Shown one piece after another: positions 1 to 7,100 of a DNA stretch of 10,662 nucleotides. The translations under genes were made by a program, and so were the position numbers. Origin of the DNA: Thermoguttaceae bacterium (GTDB taxonomy: Bacteria; Planctomycetota; Planctomycetia; Pirellulales; Thermoguttaceae). The stretch lies in assembly GCA_017454585.1 (NCBI GenBank), contig JAFTCU010000210.1, forward strand, positions 1-10,662. The letters run 5' to 3'. The notes beneath the pieces were generated by a model. The model had not been told where the DNA came from. It made no database searches and saw only the letters and a program-made list of their open reading frames with translations. The first letter of the stretch is position 1, and each line of letters starts with the position of its first letter.

Positions 1-268
1 CACGGATTTTCACGGATTAAAAAGATTTCCACGGATTTTTTAAATAGAATTTAAGTATTTGCAGGAGTTTCCCTGAAAAAAACGGAATCCTTTTAATCCA
101 TTTAATCCGTGGAAATCCGTGTTTAAATAAAAGGAGGAAGTGGAAAGGGCGCGGCGTTTAAAAAAGATTGGTTTTTTAAATCCAATCCGCCTCATCCGCC
201 TGATCCGCGGGGCCTGTAATCGCTGGAGTGTGCAACGGGTTGGACGTGAACCCTGGAATGGTCCCAAA
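1..268 (+). repeat. Long extragenic repeat, copy 1 (cut by the window edge)
   Basis: This AT-rich non-coding stretch fills the space before the thiD2-like gene. It begins with iterated CACGGATT motifs (1-40); the left arm at 1-21 pairs with 101-121 with one mismatch, giving a large stem-loop. An AT-rich linker follows, then three tandem 9-bp units at 184-192, 193-201 and 202-210 (consensus ATCCGCC plus two bases), and a tail to about 268. Positions 1-214 align with 1213-1416 as a direct repeat; about 177-268 align with 1072-1147 as an inverted repeat. I see no gene in it. Similar 'aatccgtggaaatccgtg' repeats are, from memory, common between genes in several environmental phyla; their function is unknown to me. 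Confidence 0.85.
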
Positions 269-290
269 TCGTAAGCGGTCCTTCGTCTCT

Positions 291-1037
291 TCACCCAAAA
301 ACCAAAACCGGCAGGGTCGTGAGGCATTCCAGTTCGTGGACCAAGGCTTCGTCTGGGGCAGCGAGGAAGTCGATCCCGTCGAGCAAAGCGGCCCGGGCCT
401 CCTCGACCGACACAGCGCAGACGCCGATGAGTTTTTTCGTTCCGAGCAGATTTCGAACGTTTTTGACCGTTTCCGAATCCGGCAAAACACGCAAAAAACC
501 GGCGAATTCCGGCTCCAGCGCCCGTTGCGGGTCGGAGGTGAATTTCAGTCCGCCAGCCTGCCAGACACCCTTCTGCGTACTTTCGAGCGTTTTCGATTCC
601 AGCCGGCGCAGCGGAGAGTCTTTCGTCACGGTAAAGAAAACCACCCGCTGGAGCGTGTACGACGCGTAACGCATCTGCTCAAACTCACGAGCAGCCTCAG
701 GCTGGGTCAGTTTGCTGAACTCCTCGAGCGAGCGCAGGGACTCCTGAAGCCGTGAGAAATTGGCGTCCAGAACGGCCTGGAGCGACGAGCGGCTGAACTC
801 GGTCTTCGTCTCGATCCGCGTCCCGACATCCGCCTCGGTCTCCCGGTACGCCAACCGCTCGGGCATCGGGAATTTCAGGACGTTCTGAACCAGCCGGTGG
901 CGCAGTTTTTTCAGATTTTCGACCAGGAACGGATCGTCCTGAACGAAACGGACAAAATCCTCAATGACGCGCAGCGCCTCGCAGGCCCGATTGGCCGAGG
1001 CGTCGATGACTCGCAGGTAAATCGTGGAATCCGGCAT
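291..1037 (-). CDS. ThiD2-type HMP-phosphate kinase domain with eroded ThiE-like C-terminus
   Basis: The 248-residue product has a complete-looking ThiD2 domain at about residues 7-130: RVIDASANRACEALRVIEDF near the start, then the LKKLRHRL helix, and LDANFSRLQESLRSLEEF around 90-107. In cyanobacteria and planctomycetes this domain is fused to ThiE; ThiD2 phosphorylates HMP-phosphate and ThiE joins HMP-PP to the thiazole phosphate to make thiamine phosphate. Here only about 118 residues follow instead of about 200. Residues 198-248 still resemble the second half of ThiE (LLGTKKLIGVCAVSVEEARA, then LPVLVFG), but the family's GP-F-T-TK loop is missing and the protein ends where the GGI phosphate-binding turn should begin. 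ThiD2 activity is plausible; ThiE activity is unlikely. The ATG at 1035-1037 has a weak GGAAAGG upstream. The stop lies about 23 bases from repeat copy 1. A separate thiE would be needed elsewhere. Confidence 0.8.
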   Translation of the reverse strand: MPDSTIYLRVIDASANRACEALRVIEDFVRFVQDDPFLVENLKKLRHRLVQNVLKFPMPERLAYRETEADVGTRIETKTEFSRSSLQAVLDANFSRLQESLRSLEEFSKLTQPEAAREFEQMRYASYTLQRVVFFTVTKDSPLRRLESKTLESTQKGVWQAGGLKFTSDPQRALEPEFAGFLRVLPDSETVKNVRNLLGTKKLIGVCAVSVEEARAALLDGIDFLAAPDEALVHELECLTTLPVLVFG

Positions 1038-1071
1038 AAAAAACGGACCTTTCCAATGAGGTAATTAATAA

Positions 1072-1147
1072 AATGGAACCGTCCCAAGGTTCACGTCAAG
1101 CCCACTGCAAACTCAAGCGATTATAGGCCCCGCGGATTGGATTTAAA
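1072..1147 (-). repeat. Partial inverted copy of the extragenic repeat (copy 3)
   Basis: Read on the minus strand this matches the 9-bp-unit and tail part of copy 1 (about 177-268) at roughly 80% identity by eye. It keeps only one 9-bp unit (1130-1138), so relative to copy 1 it lacks exactly two units (18 bases). Together with copy 1 it puts inverted copies, tails inward, on both sides of the thiD2-like gene. The stem-loop part of the long copies is absent here. Confidence 0.75.
1120..1147 (-). promoter_or_regulatory. Possible promoter of the thiD2-like gene, inside the repeat
   Basis: On the minus strand a perfect TATAAT (-10, 1120-1125) lies 16 bases from TTTAAA (1142-1147, 4 of 6 matches to TTGACA). 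The start codon would be about 75 bases downstream. The 16-base spacing equals that of the two stronger promoters in this window. The -10 hexamer lies in the repeat tail, where copy 1 reads TGTAAT, so it may have arisen by one substitution. I see no thiamine (TPP) riboswitch in the leader, although I cannot run a covariance search. Confidence 0.4.
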
Positions 1148-1205
1148 GAGGTTTCACTACAAACCCCGTTTCCAAAGTGCAAGTCTCCGCTCGCTTTAGA
1201 CCTTG

Positions 1206-1418
1206 ATTTAAACACGGATTTCCACGGATTAAAAGGATTCCCACGGATTTTTAAGGGGGATTTAAGGTTTTGCAAGAGTTTCCATGAAAAAAACGGAATC
1301 CTTTTAATCCATTTAATCCGTGGAAATCCGTGTTTAAATAAAAGTGGGAAGTGGAAAGGGCGTGGCGTTTAAAAAGGATTGATTTTTTAAATCCCATCCA
1401 CCTGATCCGCGGGACCTA
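1206..1418 (+). repeat. Long extragenic repeat, copy 2, with 28-bp perfect inverted arms
   Basis: This is the second full copy of the element seen at the left edge. Its arms at 1206-1233 and 1312-1339 are perfect 28-bp inverted repeats. A second, overlapping perfect pairing joins 1226-1241 with 1295-1310 (16 bp), so the single strand could adopt alternative folds. The linker is followed by two 9-bp units (1395-1403 and 1404-1412). The repeat runs into the lpxB stop codon (1416-1418). It carries no open reading frame of its own. On the minus strand a run of T after GGATTCCG (about 1283-1296) might help end lpxB transcripts, but no compact terminator stem is evident. Confidence 0.85.
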
Positions 1419-2660
1419 TAGCGGCTTGGGGCGTTCCCGGAGCGGTGGATTTTCGCGTGCGTTGGACTTGGGGGTTCCCAGCGCGGCCAGAATTTTCTCC
1501 GCCGTTTTTCTTGCCGCTCCCGGCTGACCAATTTGCTCCCGAAGCGCCGCCAGCCGTGCCGCGCACTCGTCCCGGGCAGACGGGTCCTGGAGCCAGCGCA
1601 GAAGGTCCGCCGCGATCCAGTCGCTCCGGTCGCAGTACGTCAAGTACTCCGGAAAAATCGCGTCCCGCGCATCGTCCGACCCCGGGCGGAACTCGGGATT
1701 GGGCCGGCGGAAGGGGTTTTCGAGCGTCAGAAGATTCACCAGCGTGATGAACCGGACCCGGCGGAACCAGTACTGGAGCCACCAGCCGACCCGGCCAACG
1801 CGGTACGAAATGACCGTCGGAACCGCGTGATGCAGGAGTTCCAATGAGACGCTCCCCGAAACGCTCAGGCAACAGTCGGCGGCCTGGATGATCTCCGGCG
1901 TTTGGCGCGTTAAAACCACAATATTTCCGGGTTTCTCATCCTGATTTTCGAGAAAATCGCGAATCCACGCCGCATGCTCGTCCCGAAACGCCGCCACGGC
2001 AAAATGCACGTCTGGCCGCTTCCGCTGGATTTTTCGTACCGCGTTCCAGAAAATCGGGAAATTCCGCTGGACCTCGCCGGTCCGCGAGCCGGGAAGAAGC
2101 CCAACCAGAGGTTTAAGCCCACGCAGCCGCTCGAGTGTTTCGGAACTCCGCGGGTAATTCCGCACCTCATCGAAAAACGGGTGGCCGACGTACTCGACCG
2201 AAACGCCGTGCTTCGCGAGCCAGTCCGTTTCAAACGGCAGACCGCTGAAAACGTGGTCGATCAGGCGGCGCATTTTTTTCACGCGGCCCTGCTTCCACGC
2301 CCAGATCTGGGGCGGAGAGTAATAAAAAACCGGGATCCCGTGCCGCTTCGCCCTCTTCGCGATGTGCCAGTTAAAGCCCGGGTAGTCGATCAGGATCACG
2401 GCGTCCGGCGGGTCCGACCGAAACATTTCCTCCGCCTGATCCGCCAGCGCGAAGAACTTCCGCAGCTGCTTCAGGACCTCCGAGACCCACATGACGGCGA
2501 GCGTCGTGAGGTCGAAAATCGGGTCCAGACCGGCGTCCTTCATGCGCGGCCCTCCAAAACCGACACACTGGACGGTCGGGTCCAGCTCGCGCAGAGCCTG
2601 GATCAGATTGGCGCCGTGAACGTCACCGCTCGGCTCGCCCGCGGAAAAAAAAAGTTTCAT
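1416..2660 (-). CDS. lpxB: Lipid-A-disaccharide synthase
   Basis: The 414-residue product transfers GlcN-acyl from UDP-2,3-diacylglucosamine to lipid X, forming the lipid A disaccharide at the inner face of the cytoplasmic membrane. Family features are clear along the whole length: SAGEPSGDVHG at 6-16, VGFGGPRM at 33-40, IDYPGFN at 91-97, YYSPPQIWAWKQGR at 113-126, YVGHPFFDE at 157-165, GLLPGSRTGEV at 187-197 and SVSGSVSLELL at 266-276, where many homologues have SGTATLE. Between LVNLL (307-311) and FPEYLTY (336-342) there is a segment, ENPFRRPNPEF and following, that is longer than in E. coli LpxB. The last roughly 20 residues are a proline- and arginine-rich extension. I chose ATG 2658-2660 because MKLFFSAGEPSGD is the normal start; an in-frame ATG at 2756 would add 32 unrelated residues through the hairpin repeats. 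The Shine-Dalgarno signal is weak. Confidence 0.95.
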   Translation of the reverse strand: MKLFFSAGEPSGDVHGANLIQALRELDPTVQCVGFGGPRMKDAGLDPIFDLTTLAVMWVSEVLKQLRKFFALADQAEEMFRSDPPDAVILIDYPGFNWHIAKRAKRHGIPVFYYSPPQIWAWKQGRVKKMRRLIDHVFSGLPFETDWLAKHGVSVEYVGHPFFDEVRNYPRSSETLERLRGLKPLVGLLPGSRTGEVQRNFPIFWNAVRKIQRKRPDVHFAVAAFRDEHAAWIRDFLENQDEKPGNIVVLTRQTPEIIQAADCCLSVSGSVSLELLHHAVPTVISYRVGRVGWWLQYWFRRVRFITLVNLLTLENPFRRPNPEFRPGSDDARDAIFPEYLTYCDRSDWIAADLLRWLQDPSARDECAARLAALREQIGQPGAARKTAEKILAALGTPKSNARENPPLRERPKPL

Positions 2661-2672
2661 GATAAACCATAC

Positions 2673-2796
2673 GGGGACGACGCTTCCAGCGTCGTCAAAA
2701 GCGTTCAATATTAAAATCGATTCCCGTTTTAACGACGCTGGAAGCGTCGTCCCCACAAATTATGGATTTTGAAACGACGCTGGAAGCGTCGTCCCC
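2673..2796. repeat. Three copies of a 19-base palindromic hairpin in the lpxB leader
   Basis: The sequence ACGACGCTGGAAGCGTCGT (8-bp stem, 3-base loop) occurs at 2732-2750 and 2774-2792, each followed by CCCC. Its exact reverse complement, preceded by GGGG, occurs at 2673-2695. Copies 1 and 2 are therefore a 23-base perfect inverted repeat, and copies 2 and 3 a 23-base perfect direct repeat. All three lie between the predicted lpxB promoter and its start codon, so they would be transcribed in the lpxB leader. They resemble repetitive extragenic palindromes. The unequal spacing and the inverted first copy argue against a CRISPR array. Confidence 0.9.
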
Positions 2797-2827
2797 GAAC
2801 CCGGGAGAAAATCGCATTACGTTCCGC

Positions 2828-2855
2828 ATTATAGCACAGCGGGAAAAAAAGTCAA
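2828..2855 (-). promoter_or_regulatory. Sigma-70-type promoter for lpxB
   Basis: On the minus strand TTGACT (2850-2855, 5 of 6) and a perfect TATAAT (2828-2833) are separated by 16 bases. Transcription would begin near 2821, giving a leader of about 160 bases that contains three hairpins before the ATG at 2660. The -35 box shares its outer two bases with the 18-bp palindrome at 2854-2871. Confidence 0.75.
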
Positions 2856-2871
2856 GTTTTCCGGAAAACTT
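2854..2871. promoter_or_regulatory. 18-bp perfect palindrome between divergent promoters (possible operator)
   Basis: AAGTTTTCCGGAAAACTT reads the same on both strands. It sits between the two divergent promoters, overlapping the edge of the lpxB -35 box and ending 24 bases before the asnA -35 box. A second, 10-bp palindrome, GAAAATTTTC, follows at 2876-2885. The position fits an operator for a dimeric regulator acting on lpxB, asnA or both, but no regulator gene is present in the window and the AT-rich context raises the chance of coincidence. Confidence 0.5.
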
Positions 2872-2894
2872 TTTGGAAAATTTTCATTCCCCAC

Positions 2895-2922
2895 TTGACA
2901 AAACGGGAGAATTCGCTATACT
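2895..2922 (+). promoter_or_regulatory. Sigma-70-type promoter for asnA
   Basis: A perfect TTGACA (2895-2900) is followed after 16 bases by TATACT (2917-2922, 5 of 6). Transcription would start near 2929, leaving a leader of about 112 bases before the asnA ATG. That leader contains the terminator-like hairpin at 2939-2987. Confidence 0.75.
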
Positions 2923-2932
2923 TTAATTAATT

Positions 2933-2991
2933 GAAGCGACGGCGCTTCCAGGAGTCCTCATTCGCGACTTCAGGAAGTGCCGTTTTTGTTT
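2933..2991 (+). promoter_or_regulatory. Putative transcription attenuator in the asnA leader
   Basis: Bases 2939-2949 (ACGGCGCTTCC) pair with 2973-2983 (GGAAGTGCCGT) over 11 bp, with one G-U pair in RNA. Five T, one G and three T follow (2983-2991), the layout of an intrinsic terminator, though the 23-base loop is long. An alternative hairpin, GAAGCG (2933-2938) with CGCTTC (2943-2948) around the loop ACGG, uses the same left arm and would exclude the terminator. The pair of exclusive structures lies directly after the predicted start of transcription, as in known attenuators. No Asn-rich leader peptide is evident, so any trigger is unknown. Confidence 0.5.
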
Positions 2992-3029
2992 GGAAACCCT
3001 GTAATTATTCCAAAATTCAGAAATCATTC

Positions 3030-3036
3030 AGGAGGA
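3030..3036 (+). promoter_or_regulatory. Strong ribosome binding site of asnA
   Basis: AGGAGGA, five bases before the ATG at 3042-3044, is a near-perfect Shine-Dalgarno sequence. It decides the start: the same frame stays open back to a TTG at 2931, but those 37 extra codons lie in the predicted leader and look unlike AsnA. Confidence 0.85.
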
Positions 3037-3041
3037 AAATC

Positions 3042-4067
3042 ATGACTATTCCCGCAGGATATAAACCTCTGCTCTCACTGCGCGAAACCGAACGCGCCAT
3101 CAAGCAGCTGAAGGATCATTTCGAGGCGGAACTTTCGCGGAACGTTCGACTCCAGAGAGTCACCGCCCCGCTCTTCGTCCGCAGTAATACGGGCCTGAAT
3201 GATGACCTGAACGGCGTTGAAAAACCGGTTTCTTTTCACGTGAAACAGGCGGATTCCGACGCGGAAATGGTTCAATCGCTCGCCAAGTGGAAGCGTTTCG
3301 CCCTGAAACGGTACGATTTCCAGCCGGGCGAGGGCCTTTACACCGACATGAACGCGATCCGGCCCGACGAAACGCTCGACTGCCTGCACAGTTTGTACGT
3401 GGACCAATGGGACTGGTGCAAAGTGATCCGGCCCGAGGACCGAAACGTCGAAACGCTGAAGGAAACCGTGCGCCAGATTTACGCCACGATCTATGAAACG
3501 GAGCAGTTTGCCGCGTCGATCGTCCCGGGTATCACGCCGGTCCTTCCCAAAGAGATCACGTTCGTTTCTTCGGTCGAAATGTGCAATCAATTCCCCGACA
3601 AAACCCCGCTTGAACGTGAATCGGAATATTGTAAAAAGTACGGAGCCATTTTCGTGATCGGGATCGGCGGCGAACTTCCCGACGGTACGATCCACGATGG
3701 TCGTGCGCCGGACTATGACGACTGGACGACGCCACGCGAAGACGGCGGGATCGGGCTGAACGGCGACATTCTGGTCTGGAACCCGGTCCTGGGCCGCGCC
3801 TTCGAGCTTTCCTCGATGGGGATCCGAGTCAATCCGGAAACGCTTTTGCGCCAGCTCAAAATTCGCGACTGCGAGGAACGCGCCAAACTCCCGTTCCACC
3901 AGATGCTCCTCAACGGCGAACTTCCGCAGACGATGGGCGGCGGGATCGGCCAGTCGCGCCTTTGCATGTTTATGCTTCGCTGCTGCCACATCGGCGAGGT
4001 CGCGGTAGGGATTTGGCCCGATGCAATGATCAAAGAATACGCCGATGCTGGCGTGACGCTTCTTTAA
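3042..4067 (+). CDS. asnA: Aspartate--ammonia ligase (ammonia-dependent asparagine synthetase)
   Basis: The 341-residue cytoplasmic enzyme makes asparagine from aspartate, ammonia and ATP through an aspartyl-AMP intermediate. It has the class II aminoacyl-tRNA-synthetase-like fold. It is collinear with E. coli AsnA (330 residues) throughout: LAKWKRFAL at 80-88, GEGLYTDMNAIRPDE at 96-110, LHSLYVDQWDW at 115-125, VGIGG-like VIGIGG at 205-210, RAPDYDDW at 221-228, LNGDILVWNPVL at 239-250, ELSSMGIRV at 255-263 and the ATP-site GGGIGQSR at 299-306. Nothing looks missing, so it should be active. It is a single-gene unit: its own promoter and leader before it, a terminator after it. The divergent neighbour lpxB has no metabolic link to it. 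Confidence 0.97.
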   Translation: MTIPAGYKPLLSLRETERAIKQLKDHFEAELSRNVRLQRVTAPLFVRSNTGLNDDLNGVEKPVSFHVKQADSDAEMVQSLAKWKRFALKRYDFQPGEGLYTDMNAIRPDETLDCLHSLYVDQWDWCKVIRPEDRNVETLKETVRQIYATIYETEQFAASIVPGITPVLPKEITFVSSVEMCNQFPDKTPLERESEYCKKYGAIFVIGIGGELPDGTIHDGRAPDYDDWTTPREDGGIGLNGDILVWNPVLGRAFELSSMGIRVNPETLLRQLKIRDCEERAKLPFHQMLLNGELPQTMGGGIGQSRLCMFMLRCCHIGEVAVGIWPDAMIKEYADAGVTLL

Positions 4068-4121
4068 GGAAACTGCACCCTTTTTCGCAAGTATTCTGAA
4101 AAATCGGTCGAAAAACAAAAG

Positions 4122-4157
4122 AGACGGAAAACTATTTTTCTGGTTTTCCGTCTTTTT
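4122..4157 (+). terminator. Intrinsic terminator after asnA
   Basis: AGACGGAAAAC (4122-4132) pairs perfectly with GTTTTCCGTCT (4143-4153) around a 10-base loop, and T continues to 4157. It lies 54 bases past the asnA stop and 38 before the next start codon. On the other strand a T-rich run also follows the stem, so it may work in both directions. Confidence 0.85.
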
Positions 4158-4195
4158 GACGTATTCTTTCCTTTCGAGATTTTAAGGAGAAAACC

Positions 4196-7100
4196 ATGCG
4201 ATTCCGTTTTCCCGTTTTCTGTCGTGCCCTGTTGCCGCTCCTGATTTTGATTCTGATTTCGGTTTCAGTGTCAGCTCAAGAGCAGGCGATCCCGAACGCC
4301 AATTACGACTGGGGAATTAATCTTCTGCGCGATGGCAGAACTCTGGACGCGCAAAAACAGTTTGCGAAGGAACTGAATACCGGCTTCAAAATCGCGACGG
4401 AACGCTGGCTCGACTCCATTTGCTACGCGGCCATGCTGGGGGAATCGCAGTACCAGCTTGGGCAGTACGGCTCAGCTCTGGAGAATTTTAACACGGCGAT
4501 CCGCATTTCGATCCAGTACTCCAACTGGCTTGCAAACGTTCAGAATCTTCCGAATCCCAGCGCGTTTACGTTGAAACCCATTCCGTGGGGTGATCCGAAT
4601 CCCGGGCGCAGGCTTCTGAATGTTCCGAGCAAATTCCCGATCCTTTTCGGTGATTTGAATTACGCAGACAAATACCGGACCGGTGGGGTCGCGATGGCGC
4701 CACAGCTGAAACCGATTCGTGGGGTAGAAATCGCACGCTGCACGATGCTTGCCATGCGCCGCCGTGCGGAACTCCTCGGACCTCTGGGAGCGGGTGACGA
4801 GCTGAACGGCCAATTCGTCACCAAAACCTCACTCGTTCAACGCGCACTGGCCGGGACCTGGTTCCAGGCTTGGCTCGACATTGAGTTGGGGCTTGGCTAC
4901 CTGGCTGTCGGGAAAACTGACGAGGCGGCCATGGCTCTTCAAAAAGGAGCGCTGATCAATGGAAGCGCCCATCCGCTGAGCGTCATTGCGTATATCGAAC
5001 TCGGCAAACTCCAAATGAAAATCGCCAAGTACGAAAAAGCGTATAATTATTTCCTCGAAGCCGCTACGATTGCGTTTTATTACGAGGATGTGGAAGGCAT
5101 GACGGAAGCGTTCGAGGGGCTGGAAACCGCTTACTGTCTCCGGAATCCGCAGATGATCTGCCCACCGCTCGCCCCGGCCGCCGAATGGGCGAAAATCAAG
5201 AAACTCGCGCTCCTTTTTGCGACACTTCAGACAGCAGCGGCGGATGATTTCCTTCGTCTGCGCCAGCTCAAACCCGCGGCAGATTGCCTGCTTTTGGCAG
5301 AAAAAGCGGTGGGAAAGCCCGACCAGTACGTTCTGAAAGGCCGGCTCGGTTCCTCCATCAATTTCCATAAAGCCCGGATCGCGTTCCAGAATCCGGCCCC
5401 TGCGTCTCAGGCCAACGGTTACGGCTTCCTCGGGAGTTCCATGGAATTTATGAGTTTCGGAGGAATCTGGAATTTCCAGATCAACCAGGTGGACGCTCTC
5501 CTGCTGAACGGCCAAACGACCACACGAAAAGCGCTGGAACTTTACTCCCTGCTTCTGCGTGAACCCACGGCTTTGGACTGGGCACTGAATCCTATCGAGG
5601 CCATGAGCGCCACCGTCACGCCCCGATCTGGAACGTGGGAAAACTTCTTCCTCTGTGCCATCGACATGGAAAAGAAAGAAGACGCGCTTGAAATCTCCGA
5701 ACGGGCGCGGAAGGCGGCTTTTCTCCAAACGCTCGACCTCGGCGGACGTGTGCACGCTCTGCGGCTTCTGCTGGAGGGCCCTGAAAAGGACCTGACTGTC
5801 ACGCAGGCCCAGAGAAAACGCGACATTTTAACGGAGTATCCAGCGTTTGAAAACTGCTCGAAAAAAGTGCAGGACCTCCAGATCCAAATCCGAAAAATGA
5901 GCCTTCCGGTCACCGCAGGCCAGAAAAGTGAGCAGCGGGAACTCGCCGATGCGCTAAAGCAGATCGCAGAGCTTTCCCGGATGCAGGAGTCGATTCTTAT
6001 GTCCATGGCCCTGGATCGGCGCGTGATCGAGATTTTGTTCCCCAAAGTTCGGACGTGCAAGGAAATTCAGGCGTCACTTCCGAAAGGGGAAGCCCTGCTT
6101 GTCAGTTTCGCCGCCCGCAATCAAATGTTTTTCTTCCTGATGAACAATGAACGCATGGCGATGTGGAAGATTTACGATTCCGGCTCCGGTTCCGGCAGTT
6201 CCCGTAAAAACAAAGCCGGGACGAATCTTTTGACGTCGCTCCAGACGAATTTTGCGTCGATGCTCCGGGAAATTGGATTAGGCGGCGGAACCATACCCGC
6301 CAAAACCTTTCAGGAAAATAACTGGCAAAAAAGTTCCCAGCGTGTCATGGCCGACCTGACGAAAAACTCGCAGGCCAATTTCGCCAGTGCTGACTTTTCG
6401 TCACTCGTCATCGTGCCGGACCGTTTTATGTGGTACTTGCCTTTTGAGGCTCTGCAAATTCAGACTGCGAAAGGTGCAAGGTCAACGATTTCCCAATTTT
6501 CGATCCGCTACGCTCCGATGGCTTCCCTCGCGACCCCCTGGAAGAAAACGCAGTACCCCAAGTCACCGTACTCGATCATCGTTGCGGGAAAGAACACACC
6601 CAACGAGAAAGCTGTGGATCGGCTCGAAAAAACGCTTGAGCGCCCGGTTCTTTTTGAAGAAAAAAGTTTCGGCGGGATCCAGCCCGGCACGCCAGGGACT
6701 GGTTCGTCCGTTTTCGCGCCGGAATTCGACAAAATGTTCGTCTTCGATGATTTGAAAAACACCGAGGGGGACTCCTACGGGATCTTCCCGATGGCATTGG
6801 ACCGCACATCCAGGGAAGGCTCACTCGGTTACTGGTTCCTCCTTCCATCCGGGTCGCCGCGTCTGATCGTTCTGGGCGGAATGCGTACCCGGTGCGAGGA
6901 ATTGGCGAAAAAAACTTCCAGGAAAAACAAAGTGTCGGTGTTCGTCCCGGGTCAGGAGCTTTTCCTCACCAGCATGGCGTTTCTTGCGAATGGCGCGGAT
7001 ACGATCGTCCTTCCACGCTGGCGTCTGGAAGGGGATTCCCCCTGGAAACTCGCGGCTCTTTTCAACGCCCAGCTTCCCACGACCGAAACGTCTGCGGACG

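Noticed and set aside
1038..1119. A TPP riboswitch before the thiD2-like gene
   Set aside because: I could not find the conserved CUGAGA and ACCUGA-type core motifs in the leader on the minus strand.
1974..2714. A 246-codon plus-strand open frame across lpxB
   Set aside because: It is the complement of conserved lpxB sequence and its product is Arg-rich with no domain signature.
2673..2796. A short CRISPR array
   Set aside because: There are only three units, one is inverted, spacings differ (about 36 and 19 bases between units), the units are self-complementary, and there are no cas genes.
2931..3041. AsnA starting at TTG 2931 (37 extra residues), or a leaderless start there
   Set aside because: A near-perfect AGGAGGA precedes ATG 3042, the extra residues do not resemble AsnA, and they overlap the terminator-like hairpin.
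3075..4118. A 347-codon open frame on the minus strand across asnA
   Set aside because: asnA is unmistakable on the plus strand; the opposite frame has no recognisable motif and starts within the terminator region.
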